DNA from: JBCBDX01 sp038529265
Lineage (GTDB): Bacteria > Pseudomonadota > Alphaproteobacteria > Rhizobiales > Rhizobiaceae
Reading direction: 5' to 3'
DNA length: 64,000 nt
Assembly: GCA_038529265.1 (NCBI GenBank)
Contig: JBCBDX010000001.1
Coordinates: 62,001-126,000, forward strand
Each line of letters opens with the position of its first letter. Positions within the stretch are counted from its first letter, which is position 1. The position numbers and the translations under genes are program-made. The notes under the pieces are model-generated. The model ran no database searches. It was not told the DNA's origin and saw only the letters and a list, made by a program, of their open reading frames with translations. Of this stretch, positions 18,227-26,529 are shown one piece after another.

Positions 18227-19111
18227 ATGAAATTTCTTGCCATCGGAGAATGCATGCTGGAGCTTTCACCAACCGGTGAGGCCGTGTTTGCGCAAGGATT
18301 TGCGGGCGATACGTTCAACACCGCTTGGTACGTGGCACAGCTTTCAACTGCCGACATCAAGACACAGTACCTAACTGCCGTTGGTGATGATTTGGTATCG
18401 GCGAACTTGATAGGTTTTATGCAAGCCTCCAACGTGACGCCGATCGCCAAGGTTCGTGAAGGCCGATCAATCGGCTTATATATGATTGTTCTTCAAAATG
18501 CCGAACGCAGCTTTCTTTATTGGCGCGACAGTTCAGCAGCCAGAACACTGGCCGATGATCTGGATGAATTGCCATTGCAATCTGGTGACGTTGCGTATTT
18601 CTCCGGAATTACCCTTGCGATCCTGCCGGAAGCGGGGCGTCAGAGACTGATGGATGTACTCCACGCCAACAAGGCACGTGGCACCCGCATTGTCTTCGAT
18701 CCAAATTTGCGCCCTAAGCTGTGGTCGACGGCGGAAGAGATGCGTAGCTGGATCATGAAAGGTGCTGCTATCGCCGATATCTGCCTGCCGTCATTTGACG
18801 ATGAAGCCACGTTTTTTGGTGATGAAACACCCAGTGAAACATGTCGCCGTTATCAGGAAAATGGTTCTCGGCTGATCGTCGTCAAAGACGGGCCCAATCC
18901 TGTTTGGATCAATCACGATGGCCATGTGGCGCATGTCGATATAGAAGCTCAACCGAATATCGTAGACACCACTGCAGCGGGCGACAGTTTCAACGCGCAG
19001 TTTTGCTTGAGCTATTTTTCAGGTTCGGATCCTTGTGACGCGGCCGCCGCAGCAGCGGCAATATCTCGTATAGTTATTAGCAAGCCTGGCGCGCTAGTCC
19101 ATCTTTCCTGA
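18227..19111 (+). CDS. kdgK: 2-keto-3-deoxygluconate kinase
   Basis: PfkB/ribokinase-family sugar kinase of 294 residues that phosphorylates 2-keto-3-deoxygluconate to KDPG for the Entner-Doudoroff aldolase. The N-terminus AIGECMLELSP and GFAGDTFNTAWYVAQL are characteristic of KdgK; the C-terminal DTTAAGDSFNAQFCL is the ATP and anion-hole signature with the catalytic Asp. The KDG assignment is supported by divergent uxaC-uxuB and may also serve a sugar-acid route ending in KDG. No strong ribosome site is seen before ATG 18227. The KDPG aldolase gene is not in the window. Confidence 0.9.
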   Translation: MKFLAIGECMLELSPTGEAVFAQGFAGDTFNTAWYVAQLSTADIKTQYLTAVGDDLVSANLIGFMQASNVTPIAKVREGRSIGLYMIVLQNAERSFLYWRDSSAARTLADDLDELPLQSGDVAYFSGITLAILPEAGRQRLMDVLHANKARGTRIVFDPNLRPKLWSTAEEMRSWIMKGAAIADICLPSFDDEATFFGDETPSETCRRYQENGSRLIVVKDGPNPVWINHDGHVAHVDIEAQPNIVDTTAAGDSFNAQFCLSYFSGSDPCDAAAAAAAISRIVISKPGALVHLS

Positions 19112-19189
19112 GCGCCCCTCTTTATGCCGATGTGCTTCTGCGCTACTGCAACGTGTGTGCCTAACCTGCGGCATGATTGGGAGAGAAAC

Positions 19190-20404
19190 ATGTTAGCGAC
19201 GCATGATGCTGGCTTTGGCCCGGAGCTTGGTTCTTTCGACTGGGCCGACCCATTCCGCTTGGTTGATCAGCTCACCGAAGATCAGCGCATGCTGGCTGAA
19301 GCGGCAAAGAACTTCGCGCAAGATCGCTTGATGCCAAGGGTGATGGCGGCCTTTGCCGAGGAACGCGTTGAGCCTGAAGTCTTTGCCGAAATGGGTGCTT
19401 CGGGCCTGCTCGGTGCAACGATTGATGAAGACAACGGTGGTCTTGGCGCTGACTATGTCACTTATGGTTTGATTGCCCGGGAATTAGAGCGTGTCGATAG
19501 CGGCTATCGTTCCATGATGTCGGTGCAATCGTCGCTGGTGATGTATCCTATTGATGCTTATGGCAGCGACACGCAGCGTGCCAAATATCTGCCAAAGCTG
19601 GCGAGCGGTGAGTGGATTGGTTGCTTTGGTTTGACAGAGCCGGAGGCTGGTTCCGACCCCGCCGCCATGAAAACCAGGGCTGAGAAGATCGACGGTGGTT
19701 ACAAGCTCACCGGCTCGAAGATGTGGATTTCCAACAGTCCGATTGCCGATGTATTTATTGTGTGGGCCAAGTCCGATGCCCACGATGGCAAAATTCGTGG
19801 TTTCATCCTGGACAAGGGCACCAACGGCCTTTCTGCGCCGAAGATTGACGGCAAGCTTTCTTTAAGGGCATCGGTAACCGGTGAAATCGTCCTTGATGGC
19901 GTCGAGGTTGGAGAAGAGGCCCTACTCCCAAATGTTCAAGGATTGAAAGGTCCATTTGGTTGTCTAAACCGAGCACGCTATGGCATTGCTTGGGGCGTGA
20001 TGGGTGCCGCGGAAGACTGCTGGCAACGCGCACGCACCTATGGGTTGGACAGGCATCAGTTCGGCAAGCCACTGGCGCAAACACAGCTTTTCCAGAAGAA
20101 GCTTGCTGACATGCAGACTGAAATCACGCTTGGACTGCAGGCCGCTTTGCGGGTTGGGCAGATGATGGACATCGGACAGGCGGCGCCGGAGATGATCAGC
20201 CTGATCAAGCGCAACAATTGCGGCAAGGCAGTCGACATTGCGCGCATGGCCCGCGACATGCACGGCGGCAACGGTATCAGCCAGGAATATCACGTGATGC
20301 GCCATATGGTGAACCTTGAGACGGTCAACACCTATGAGGGAACACATGACGTGCATGCGTTGATCCTTGGCCGCGCGCAAACCGGTTTGCAGGCGTTTTT
20401 CTAG
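19190..20404 (+). CDS. gcdH: Glutaryl-CoA dehydrogenase
   Basis: Acyl-CoA dehydrogenase of 404 residues that oxidises and decarboxylates glutaryl-CoA to crotonyl-CoA in lysine, hydroxylysine and tryptophan breakdown. Blocks specific to this subfamily are GYRSMMSVQSSLVMYPIDAY, CFGLTEPEAGSDP, GSKMWISNSPIADVF, LNRARYGIAWG, and VNTYEGTHDVHALILGR with the catalytic Glu. ATG 19190 was chosen because GGGAGA lies 7 bases before it; the frame extends to 19124 without support. A fused 2-oxoacid dehydrogenase E1 follows 3 bases after the stop, so the two are surely co-transcribed. Confidence 0.94.
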   Translation: MLATHDAGFGPELGSFDWADPFRLVDQLTEDQRMLAEAAKNFAQDRLMPRVMAAFAEERVEPEVFAEMGASGLLGATIDEDNGGLGADYVTYGLIARELERVDSGYRSMMSVQSSLVMYPIDAYGSDTQRAKYLPKLASGEWIGCFGLTEPEAGSDPAAMKTRAEKIDGGYKLTGSKMWISNSPIADVFIVWAKSDAHDGKIRGFILDKGTNGLSAPKIDGKLSLRASVTGEIVLDGVEVGEEALLPNVQGLKGPFGCLNRARYGIAWGVMGAAEDCWQRARTYGLDRHQFGKPLAQTQLFQKKLADMQTEITLGLQAALRVGQMMDIGQAAPEMISLIKRNNCGKAVDIARMARDMHGGNGISQEYHVMRHMVNLETVNTYEGTHDVHALILGRAQTGLQAFF

Positions 20405-20407
20405 AAT

Positions 20408-22597
20408 ATGGACCGTGCAGCGATTGTCGAAGAACAACTACGACGTCGCCTGAAAACCGGCGACCTGCCAAAGCCACCGAGGCCAGAGAGTGCTTTATCA
20501 AAAGCGGAAGCTATCGAAGTCTTTCGCGCACAGTGTCTAAGCCGGGCGCTCGATTTGCAAAGCCGTGTGATGCAAGCTGGTGGGCAGGGTTTTTATACAA
20601 TTGGCTCGTCCGGCCATGAGGGAATGGCTGCGGTAGCGCATGCGCTGCGGCCAACTGATCCTGCGTTTCTCCATTATCGTGATGGCGCGTTCCAAATCGC
20701 TCGCGCCAGTCAGGTGCCGGGACAAAACATGGCGCGCGACATGTTGCTGAGTTTTGCATGTTCCGTCGATGATCCGATCTCGGGTGGGCGACACAAGGTG
20801 CTGGGTTCAAAAGCGTTAAACATCCCGCCGCAGACCTCCACAATTGCCAGTCATTTACCCAAAGCGGTTGGTGTTGCCTACTCGATCGCTGCAGCGAGGC
20901 GTCACGAACCGGAACATGAAGCCTTTGCGCGCGATGCGATCATTTTCTGCTCTTTCGGTGACGCATCGGTCAATCATTCGACAGCGCAGGGTGCATTCAA
21001 CACGGCGCAATGGGCGAGCTACCAAAACGCGCCGATCCCGATCCTTTTTGTTTGCGAGGACAATGGCATCGGCATCTCCACCAAGACGCCGGCTGGCTGG
21101 ATTACCAATACTTTTTCATCTCGACCAGGTCTCAAGTATTTTCGCGCCAACGGCCTTGATTTTTACGAGGCGCATCGTGTGGCCGCCGCTGCCGCCGACT
21201 ATGTGCGCGCACACCGCAAGCCAGCATTCCTTCATCTGGATATGGTCAGGCTCTACGGCCATGCCGGCGCGGACATCGCGACCAGTTATCTGTCGAAAGA
21301 GGAGGTTGAGGCGGACGAATCGAACGACCCGCTCATCCACTCCTCCGCCCTTTTGAACGCTGCTGGTGTTATGACTCACGCTGAGGCGCTCGCTATTTAC
21401 GACGAGACCTGCGCTCACGTCCAAGGCGTCGCAACCGAAATTGTGACACGTCCACATTTGAAAACAGCATCTGACGTAATGGCGAGCCTTGTCCCGCCAC
21501 CACGCCAGTGCCAGCCAACCAATGGGCCCTCCAAGGCGGATCGAGCCTTGATATTTGGCAGCGACCTGAAGGCGCAAGCCGAGCCTCAACCGATGAACCG
21601 GCTCATCAATTGGGCGCTGACGGATCTTATGCTGATGCATACAGAAACTATCATGATGGGCGAGGATATCGGGCTGAAGGGCGGTGTGTACGGTATAACG
21701 CAGAAGCTGCAGAAGCGCTTTGGTCCAGACCGCGTAATTGACACGCTACTCGATGAGCAGTCGATCCTGGGGTTGGCTATCGGCATGGCGCACAATGGGT
21801 TCATCCCGGTTCCTGAAATCCAGTTTCTGGCGTATCTGCACAACGCCGAGGATCAATTGCGCGGCGAGTCGGCGACGCTTCCGTTTTTTTCCAAAGGTCA
21901 GTTTACCAATCCGATGGTCGTGCGCATCGCTGGGCTTGGTTATCAAAAAGGTTTTGGCGGCCATTTCCATAACGACAATTCAGTTGCTGTGTTGCGCGAC
22001 ATACCGGGTTTGATACTCGCTTGTCCGTCCAATGGGACCGATGCCGCGCGAATGCTGCGCGAATGCATAAGACTGGCACGTGAAGAGCAGCGACTGGTCT
22101 GTTTCCTCGAACCTATAGCCCTTTATCCCATGCGCGATTTACACCAAGCCGGCGATGGCGGGTGGATGACTGTCTATCCCGAGTTGGGGGAGAGTTTGCC
22201 AATGGGCAGCATCGGGCAGCATGGTCAAGGAACCGATCTCGCGATCGTTAGTTTTGCCAATGGTGTTTTCTTATCTCGGCAGGCCCAGCCGATCCTTGAA
22301 AGAAAAGGTATCAAGACGCGCATTATCGATCTGCGCTGGCTCAGCCCGCTACCAATTGATGCGCTGGTCGATGCAGTTACGCCTTGCGAGCGAGTATTGG
22401 TTGTTGACGAAACGAGGCGCAGTGGCGGCGTTTCAGAAAGTGTAATGGCGGCATTGGCTGAACATACTGATCTGCCCGTCACGCGGCTGGCTGCCGAAGA
22501 CAGCTTTATTGCCACCGGGCCAGCTTTCGCAGCAACTATGCCATCACGTGACAGCATCGTGGAAATCGCGTTATCCATATTGGGCGCGACGCATTAA
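20408..22597 (+). CDS. Fused alpha-beta E1 component of a 2-oxoacid dehydrogenase
   Basis: A 729-residue thiamine diphosphate enzyme in which the E1-alpha and E1-beta chains, usually separate, are joined. The alpha half (about 1-340) has SSGHEGMAAVAHAL, HYRDGA and the TPP motif running from GDASVNHSTAQGAFNTAQWA to CEDNGIG. The beta half (about 395-729) has MMGEDIGLKGGVYGITQKL, DTLLDEQSILGLAIGMA, PEIQFLAYLHNAEDQ and RIAGLGYQKGFGGHFHNDNS. It is closest in character to branched-chain 2-oxoacid dehydrogenase E1. No E2 or E3 is nearby. Coupling to gcdH makes a substrate giving glutaryl-CoA (2-oxoadipate) or a branched acyl-CoA worth testing. Confidence 0.85.
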   Translation: MDRAAIVEEQLRRRLKTGDLPKPPRPESALSKAEAIEVFRAQCLSRALDLQSRVMQAGGQGFYTIGSSGHEGMAAVAHALRPTDPAFLHYRDGAFQIARASQVPGQNMARDMLLSFACSVDDPISGGRHKVLGSKALNIPPQTSTIASHLPKAVGVAYSIAAARRHEPEHEAFARDAIIFCSFGDASVNHSTAQGAFNTAQWASYQNAPIPILFVCEDNGIGISTKTPAGWITNTFSSRPGLKYFRANGLDFYEAHRVAAAAADYVRAHRKPAFLHLDMVRLYGHAGADIATSYLSKEEVEADESNDPLIHSSALLNAAGVMTHAEALAIYDETCAHVQGVATEIVTRPHLKTASDVMASLVPPPRQCQPTNGPSKADRALIFGSDLKAQAEPQPMNRLINWALTDLMLMHTETIMMGEDIGLKGGVYGITQKLQKRFGPDRVIDTLLDEQSILGLAIGMAHNGFIPVPEIQFLAYLHNAEDQLRGESATLPFFSKGQFTNPMVVRIAGLGYQKGFGGHFHNDNSVAVLRDIPGLILACPSNGTDAARMLRECIRLAREEQRLVCFLEPIALYPMRDLHQAGDGGWMTVYPELGESLPMGSIGQHGQGTDLAIVSFANGVFLSRQAQPILERKGIKTRIIDLRWLSPLPIDALVDAVTPCERVLVVDETRRSGGVSESVMAALAEHTDLPVTRLAAEDSFIATGPAFAATMPSRDSIVEIALSILGATH

Positions 22598-22704
22598 AAC
22601 TGCCGTTGGCAGTAAGACGGCTGAATATTTCATCAACTACCATATTCCCGCCTAAAACGGATTGGATATCAGCTGCGGCTGGGCGTGATGTCTGGAATAT
22701 GCAT

Positions 22705-23496
22705 ATGAGTGCCGCGCCTTCTCGCCTGTCCGAAGATCTGACTTCCTATGACCTTATGAAAACGGCGGCGGTGTTGACCATGATGTGCGGTCACCTCGGC
22801 TTGTACTTTTTTCCAGACTACGTTCAGTTTCGCGTTATAGCCCGATCCGGTATTCCGCTTTGGTTTTTTCTCATCGGATTCTCAAACAGCAGAGATTTCC
22901 CAATAAAGTTCTGGGTTGGGGCTTTGATTATCACTGCAACAGACGTGTTTGCGGGGCTTCCGCTCCTGCCGTTTAGTATTCTAGTGTCATTTATCATACT
23001 TCGTTTGACGTTGGATTATTTAGTAATTTTCAGTCTGATGGGTCGAGGTCAACTATATTATATTGTGATCGTTCTCACCGCCTTCATACCATTCAGCTAT
23101 GCACTTTTTGAGTACGGAACGGAGGGATATTTGATCGCATTTATGGCATATTTTATGCGGCGAAGGAGCTTAATCAAAGACATCGACTTTTATGTTATTT
23201 CAACATTTGTATTTATCATTTTTATTGCCACGCAGTCTTTGAACTTGGGCCTCAGCGCGCCGATGATACTGTCTTTAAGCGGCGGAGCGCTGCTTTCATT
23301 TATTGCAATATACAACTTCAAACCCACCGAGTTACCCAAGCTTACCAGAGCGCTGCCGCAACCGCTCATGCTTGCCTTTCGCTATATCGGAAGAAACACG
23401 CTGAAGATCTACGTTGGACATTTTGTTGTGTTTGCGATTATCGCGATCTTGATTGGTATGGATCACCTCTCGCCATTTTCATTCAAAATAATATGA
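22705..23496 (+). CDS. TraX-like integral membrane acetyltransferase homologue
   Basis: A polytopic membrane protein of about 263 residues. The N-terminal YDLMKTAAVLTMMCGHLGLYFFP and IARSGIPLWFFLIGFSNS resemble the D(L/M)hK...hDHhG and R.(A/G).PhF.F...G patterns of TraX, the F-pilin N-acetylase, and related acyltransferases; a C-terminal YIGRNTLKIYVGHF resembles acyltransferase family ends. No conjugation genes accompany it. Its composition is visibly richer in A/T and rare codons (ATA, TTA, AGA) than its neighbours, and it lies next to the 3' end of a tRNA gene, hinting at acquisition. The start is uncertain: ATG 22705 has a GGA at proper distance; ATG 22699 and TTG 22606 are alternatives. 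Confidence 0.6.
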   Translation: MSAAPSRLSEDLTSYDLMKTAAVLTMMCGHLGLYFFPDYVQFRVIARSGIPLWFFLIGFSNSRDFPIKFWVGALIITATDVFAGLPLLPFSILVSFIILRLTLDYLVIFSLMGRGQLYYIVIVLTAFIPFSYALFEYGTEGYLIAFMAYFMRRRSLIKDIDFYVISTFVFIIFIATQSLNLGLSAPMILSLSGGALLSFIAIYNFKPTELPKLTRALPQPLMLAFRYIGRNTLKIYVGHFVVFAIIAILIGMDHLSPFSFKII

Positions 23497-23536
23497 TGAG
23501 TGGCCATCAGGCGCACAACGCTTTGCAAATTACGGT

Positions 23537-23612
23537 TGGTGCCGCTTACGTGACTTGAACACGTGACCCCATCATTACGAATGATGTGCTCTACCAACTG
23601 AGCTAAAGCGGC
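23537..23612 (-). tRNA. tRNA-Thr (anticodon CGT)
   Basis: 76 bases with encoded CCA. On the minus strand the acceptor stem GCCGCTT pairs with AAGCGGC. The D arm is GCTC-AGTTGGTAGA-GCAC. The anticodon stem CATCA/TGATG encloses the loop TTCGTAA with anticodon CGT, reading ACG threonine codons. The T arm is ACGTG-TTCAAGT-CACGT, followed by discriminator A and CCA. Confidence 0.97.
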
Positions 23613-23636
23613 TAACCATCGCTGATGTGGGGAGGG

Positions 23637-23665
23637 CTATTACTGAACGCGCGGCCACAAATCAA
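23637..23665 (-). promoter_or_regulatory. Predicted promoter of tRNA-Thr
   Basis: On the minus strand TTGATT (23665-23660), a 17-base spacer and TAATAG (23642-23637) form a near-consensus sigma-70 promoter ending 24 bases before the mature tRNA 5' end. Confidence 0.6.
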
Positions 23666-23746
23666 GAATAGCAAATGTCGAACACGGCATGACAATGTCA
23701 CAATCATTTGCCCTTATCCTCAATGATTTCGGCGGAAGGATGTGAG

Positions 23747-25789
23747 ATGCAAAACAGGTGCTACGTGACCAGGAATTTGGGCTTGGCGTTCGTCACCGCC
23801 AGTTTCTTGTGTTGGCCAATTGTTGCCCAAGCCGCGCAGGGCAAACAGGTGCTCGATGATTGGGTAGCTGCTGCTGATGCATCAGCATTGTTCGACTTGA
23901 GTTATGCAAGTGCCAGCGAGGATAGTTCGCTGCTCAAAATCACGGATTTGGAAATATCCATTTCCATCGTGGCTGTTGTCCAGTTTTTCTCGACTAAAAT
24001 TGGCTTTGACATTGGCGATATAGCCAACAACCAGCAGGACAATGTCAAATATGTCATCACGTTGCCGGAAGTCTCAATCAAAGGCCTGACTGACGAAGCC
24101 ACATACATTGCTGCCGATGAATTCAACGCCGATGCAATGACGTGGCGTACGGATTTTGGAGGGTCTGGCTCCTCTGTTCAAACATACACGGGCATTTCTG
24201 TTGAAGACTGGAAGTCGGCAAAGTGGCCTGAAGTTCCGGAGGCAACAGACAAACCCATTTCGAAGTTCTTGCCTTTGATACGCGCTGCCTTGGACTTCGA
24301 TTTTTCATCTTTGAACGTGCAATTAGTTGAGTTTGTGCTCAAAGATGACGGCGGAGCGCAAATAGTACAGTCATATGGCCCGGTCGTTGTCGGAACGACC
24401 CGGCGGGGCGATATATCCGCCATCGTGGCTTCGAACTTTTATGCTGCAATCAAGGCTGCAGAACAGGATCGGCCCGTCGCAGAGTTCACTGCAGAGATGT
24501 ATACCGCTCGTGACTACAACTACGGGACCACGCTGGACCGTTTGCTGTCGCCTGCCGATCCTCTCGCCACCTATGACCAGAGCGTCGGAAGCATGGAAAT
24601 AGCCGGTATGGCCTTTTCGACCGCCGATGAACGTTTCGCCGGTAAAGTTGGTAGAGTTGGTTTTTCGGATGTCGGTGTCAGACCCCCTTCCGTTGATGTT
24701 TTTGGCATGATCGATGAGCTTGTCGTTGATAGCTTGGCGAGCCAAGCTGAACCGTCTGATGATGATATCATCGCGCTCGTTGCATCAGCCTACGGCGCTT
24801 TCTCGATGGGGCGGTTTGAGATTTCGGACATTGAAGCGCGTGGCCCTGACATGGTCAGTTTCTCGTTGGGATCTTTCTTTGTGTCTGACTACGCTGACAA
24901 TGCCCTTGGGGCGTTCGGTATCTCAGCTCTAGATTTTGATGGAGACAAAGGCGAGGCGATCACAATCGAGCGTTTTGCATTCGAAGACATGACATTTGCG
25001 CCCTTTGATGCGTTCATCGGTTTAGAAGAAGCAATCGAAAACCAAGATATTCCTGCAATTTTGGCCACGCTTCCAACGCTTGGCCGCGTACTCCTTTCGG
25101 GGGTCATGGTCGATGTCCCGGACGAAAAAGTCAGCATGTCGCTGGACTCAAGCATCTTTGAGATGCTCGATCATGTTGGTCCGATACCCACGGGTATGCG
25201 TTTGGGGGTCGATGGTTTGCGCCTCGATGTCGATGCTCTTGACCCAGAAGACCGAAAGCCATTTGAAGAACTTGGTTTGGACACAGTCGTCGTGACGTCG
25301 GACACCCTATTGAAATGGGATCGACCAAGCGAGAACATAAATTTGGACTTTATTGCTGCAGTTGAGCAAATGGGGACTCTGTCTGGAGAGGGTATTGTTG
25401 GCAATGTTCCAGCTGTGGTTTTTGATCAGCCAGACAGTACAACTGTTTTTGCCCTGACGGGCACGACAATGAATGAGATAGCGCTTAGATTTGATGATGA
25501 TGGTTTAATCGAAAGAGCCATCGCGCTTAGCGCCAGAGAAGAAGGTATTGAATATGGCGCGATGGAGTTGCGGCTCAAAGGCATGATCCCGGTGTTTCTG
25601 TCCGAGCTCGATGATCCGATACTGGCAAATCAGTTGGCTGACAGCTTGAATGCAGTCGTTGAAACAGGCGCTTCGCTGTCACTGAAAGCGGTTGCTAAAA
25701 CGCCGCTCCCACTTGCTGTCTTGGCGATGTCGGTGCAGGGGCCCGCAGCGCTGGCCTCCATGTTCGACATTGAGGTCAGCAATCCATAA
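23747..25789 (+). CDS. Large exported protein of unknown function
   Basis: A 680-residue protein with a Sec signal peptide (RNLGLAFVTASFLCWPIVAQAAQ, cleavage near residue 30) and no later membrane helix, so likely periplasmic. I recognise no domain. The chain is acidic and repeatedly alternates hydrophobic beta-like stretches with Asp/Ser-rich turns of the kind ISDIEARGPDMVSFSLGSF and SALDFDGDKGEAITIERFAF. The layout recalls long beta-rich AsmA- or DUF945-like envelope proteins, without a firm match. ATG 23747 has GGAAGG about 8 bases upstream; the frame opens 13 codons earlier. It is a single-gene unit between tRNA-Thr and a convergent L,D-transpeptidase. Confidence 0.75.
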   Translation: MQNRCYVTRNLGLAFVTASFLCWPIVAQAAQGKQVLDDWVAAADASALFDLSYASASEDSSLLKITDLEISISIVAVVQFFSTKIGFDIGDIANNQQDNVKYVITLPEVSIKGLTDEATYIAADEFNADAMTWRTDFGGSGSSVQTYTGISVEDWKSAKWPEVPEATDKPISKFLPLIRAALDFDFSSLNVQLVEFVLKDDGGAQIVQSYGPVVVGTTRRGDISAIVASNFYAAIKAAEQDRPVAEFTAEMYTARDYNYGTTLDRLLSPADPLATYDQSVGSMEIAGMAFSTADERFAGKVGRVGFSDVGVRPPSVDVFGMIDELVVDSLASQAEPSDDDIIALVASAYGAFSMGRFEISDIEARGPDMVSFSLGSFFVSDYADNALGAFGISALDFDGDKGEAITIERFAFEDMTFAPFDAFIGLEEAIENQDIPAILATLPTLGRVLLSGVMVDVPDEKVSMSLDSSIFEMLDHVGPIPTGMRLGVDGLRLDVDALDPEDRKPFEELGLDTVVVTSDTLLKWDRPSENINLDFIAAVEQMGTLSGEGIVGNVPAVVFDQPDSTTVFALTGTTMNEIALRFDDDGLIERAIALSAREEGIEYGAMELRLKGMIPVFLSELDDPILANQLADSLNAVVETGASLSLKAVAKTPLPLAVLAMSVQGPAALASMFDIEVSNP

Positions 25790-25800
25790 AAGGTTCTGTA

Positions 25801-25822
25801 TGGCGGGCAATAAAGCCCACCA
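25801..25822. terminator. Stem-loop between convergent genes
   Basis: TGGCGGGC-AATAAA-GCCCACCA forms an eight-position stem with one mismatch, 12 bases after the stop of the large exported protein and 16 bases past the convergent transpeptidase stop. No clear T-run follows, so it is a weak or factor-assisted terminator at best. Confidence 0.35.
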
Positions 25823-25837
25823 CTTTGATCGCTTAGA

Positions 25838-26410
25838 TTAGATGACGACCACACGCGTGCCGACTGGTGTCCGTTCATAGAGATCTTCAACATGATCATT
25901 GATCATGCGAATGCAGCCATTTGAAACAGATTGGCCGATGCTCCAAGGCTGCGTTGTACCGTGAATACGGTAGTAAGTGTCGCGTTTGCCCTTGTAGAGA
26001 TAAAGTGCGCGCGCGCCCAGCGGATTACCCGGGCCGCCGGGCACACCTTTGGCGTATTTGGCGTATTTATGTGGCTCGCGACGGATCATATTGGCAGTTG
26101 GTGTCCAGCTTGGCCATTTTGCCTTGCGTGCGATGGTGGCAGTGCCTTTAAACGCCAAGCCAGCGCGACCAACACCAACACCGTAGCGACGTGCACGAGA
26201 TCTGGATTCGACCAGATAAAGGAAGTGGTTTTTCGGATCGACCACGATCGTTCCGGGCTCGTAGCCGGTAAAGCGTACGCGCTGTGGTTTGTACTTTTCT
26301 GGCAGTTTGAAGTTTTTGTACTTCGCCGTGTGATGGGCGAGAGCCGGGGAGGCGATGGCCGCGGCGACAGCAGTACCCAGCCCGATGGCAAGTGTGCGAC
26401 GTGTAATCAT
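25838..26410 (-). CDS. L,D-transpeptidase (YkuD domain), exported
   Basis: A 190-residue cell-wall enzyme that forms 3-3 peptidoglycan crosslinks or attaches proteins to peptidoglycan in the periplasm. The N-terminus ITRRTLAIGLGTAVAAAIAS has a twin-arginine-like signal. The catalytic YkuD motif is complete: IHGTTQPWSIGQSVSNGCIR with His, Ser and Cys at the C-terminal end (about residues 148-170). The substrate-side stretch VDPKNHFLYLVE opens the domain. ATG 26410 has GAGGA 6 bases upstream; a longer frame reaches 26425. Single gene, convergent with the large exported protein. Confidence 0.92.
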   Translation of the reverse strand: MITRRTLAIGLGTAVAAAIASPALAHHTAKYKNFKLPEKYKPQRVRFTGYEPGTIVVDPKNHFLYLVESRSRARRYGVGVGRAGLAFKGTATIARKAKWPSWTPTANMIRREPHKYAKYAKGVPGGPGNPLGARALYLYKGKRDTYYRIHGTTQPWSIGQSVSNGCIRMINDHVEDLYERTPVGTRVVVI

Positions 26411-26529
26411 GACATTCCTCATCAAATGATGACAGAACGTTATCCACGATTATCTGAATGGTCGATAAATGAACGGCCAGCGAGTGCTGACCTCACGTAA
26501 ATTTTATCAACGAAACATGATCCAGGCCC

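Noticed and set aside
23497..23612. Integrated element attachment site at tRNA-Thr
   Set aside because: I found no second copy of the tRNA 3' end and no integrase within the window; the tRNA is complete.
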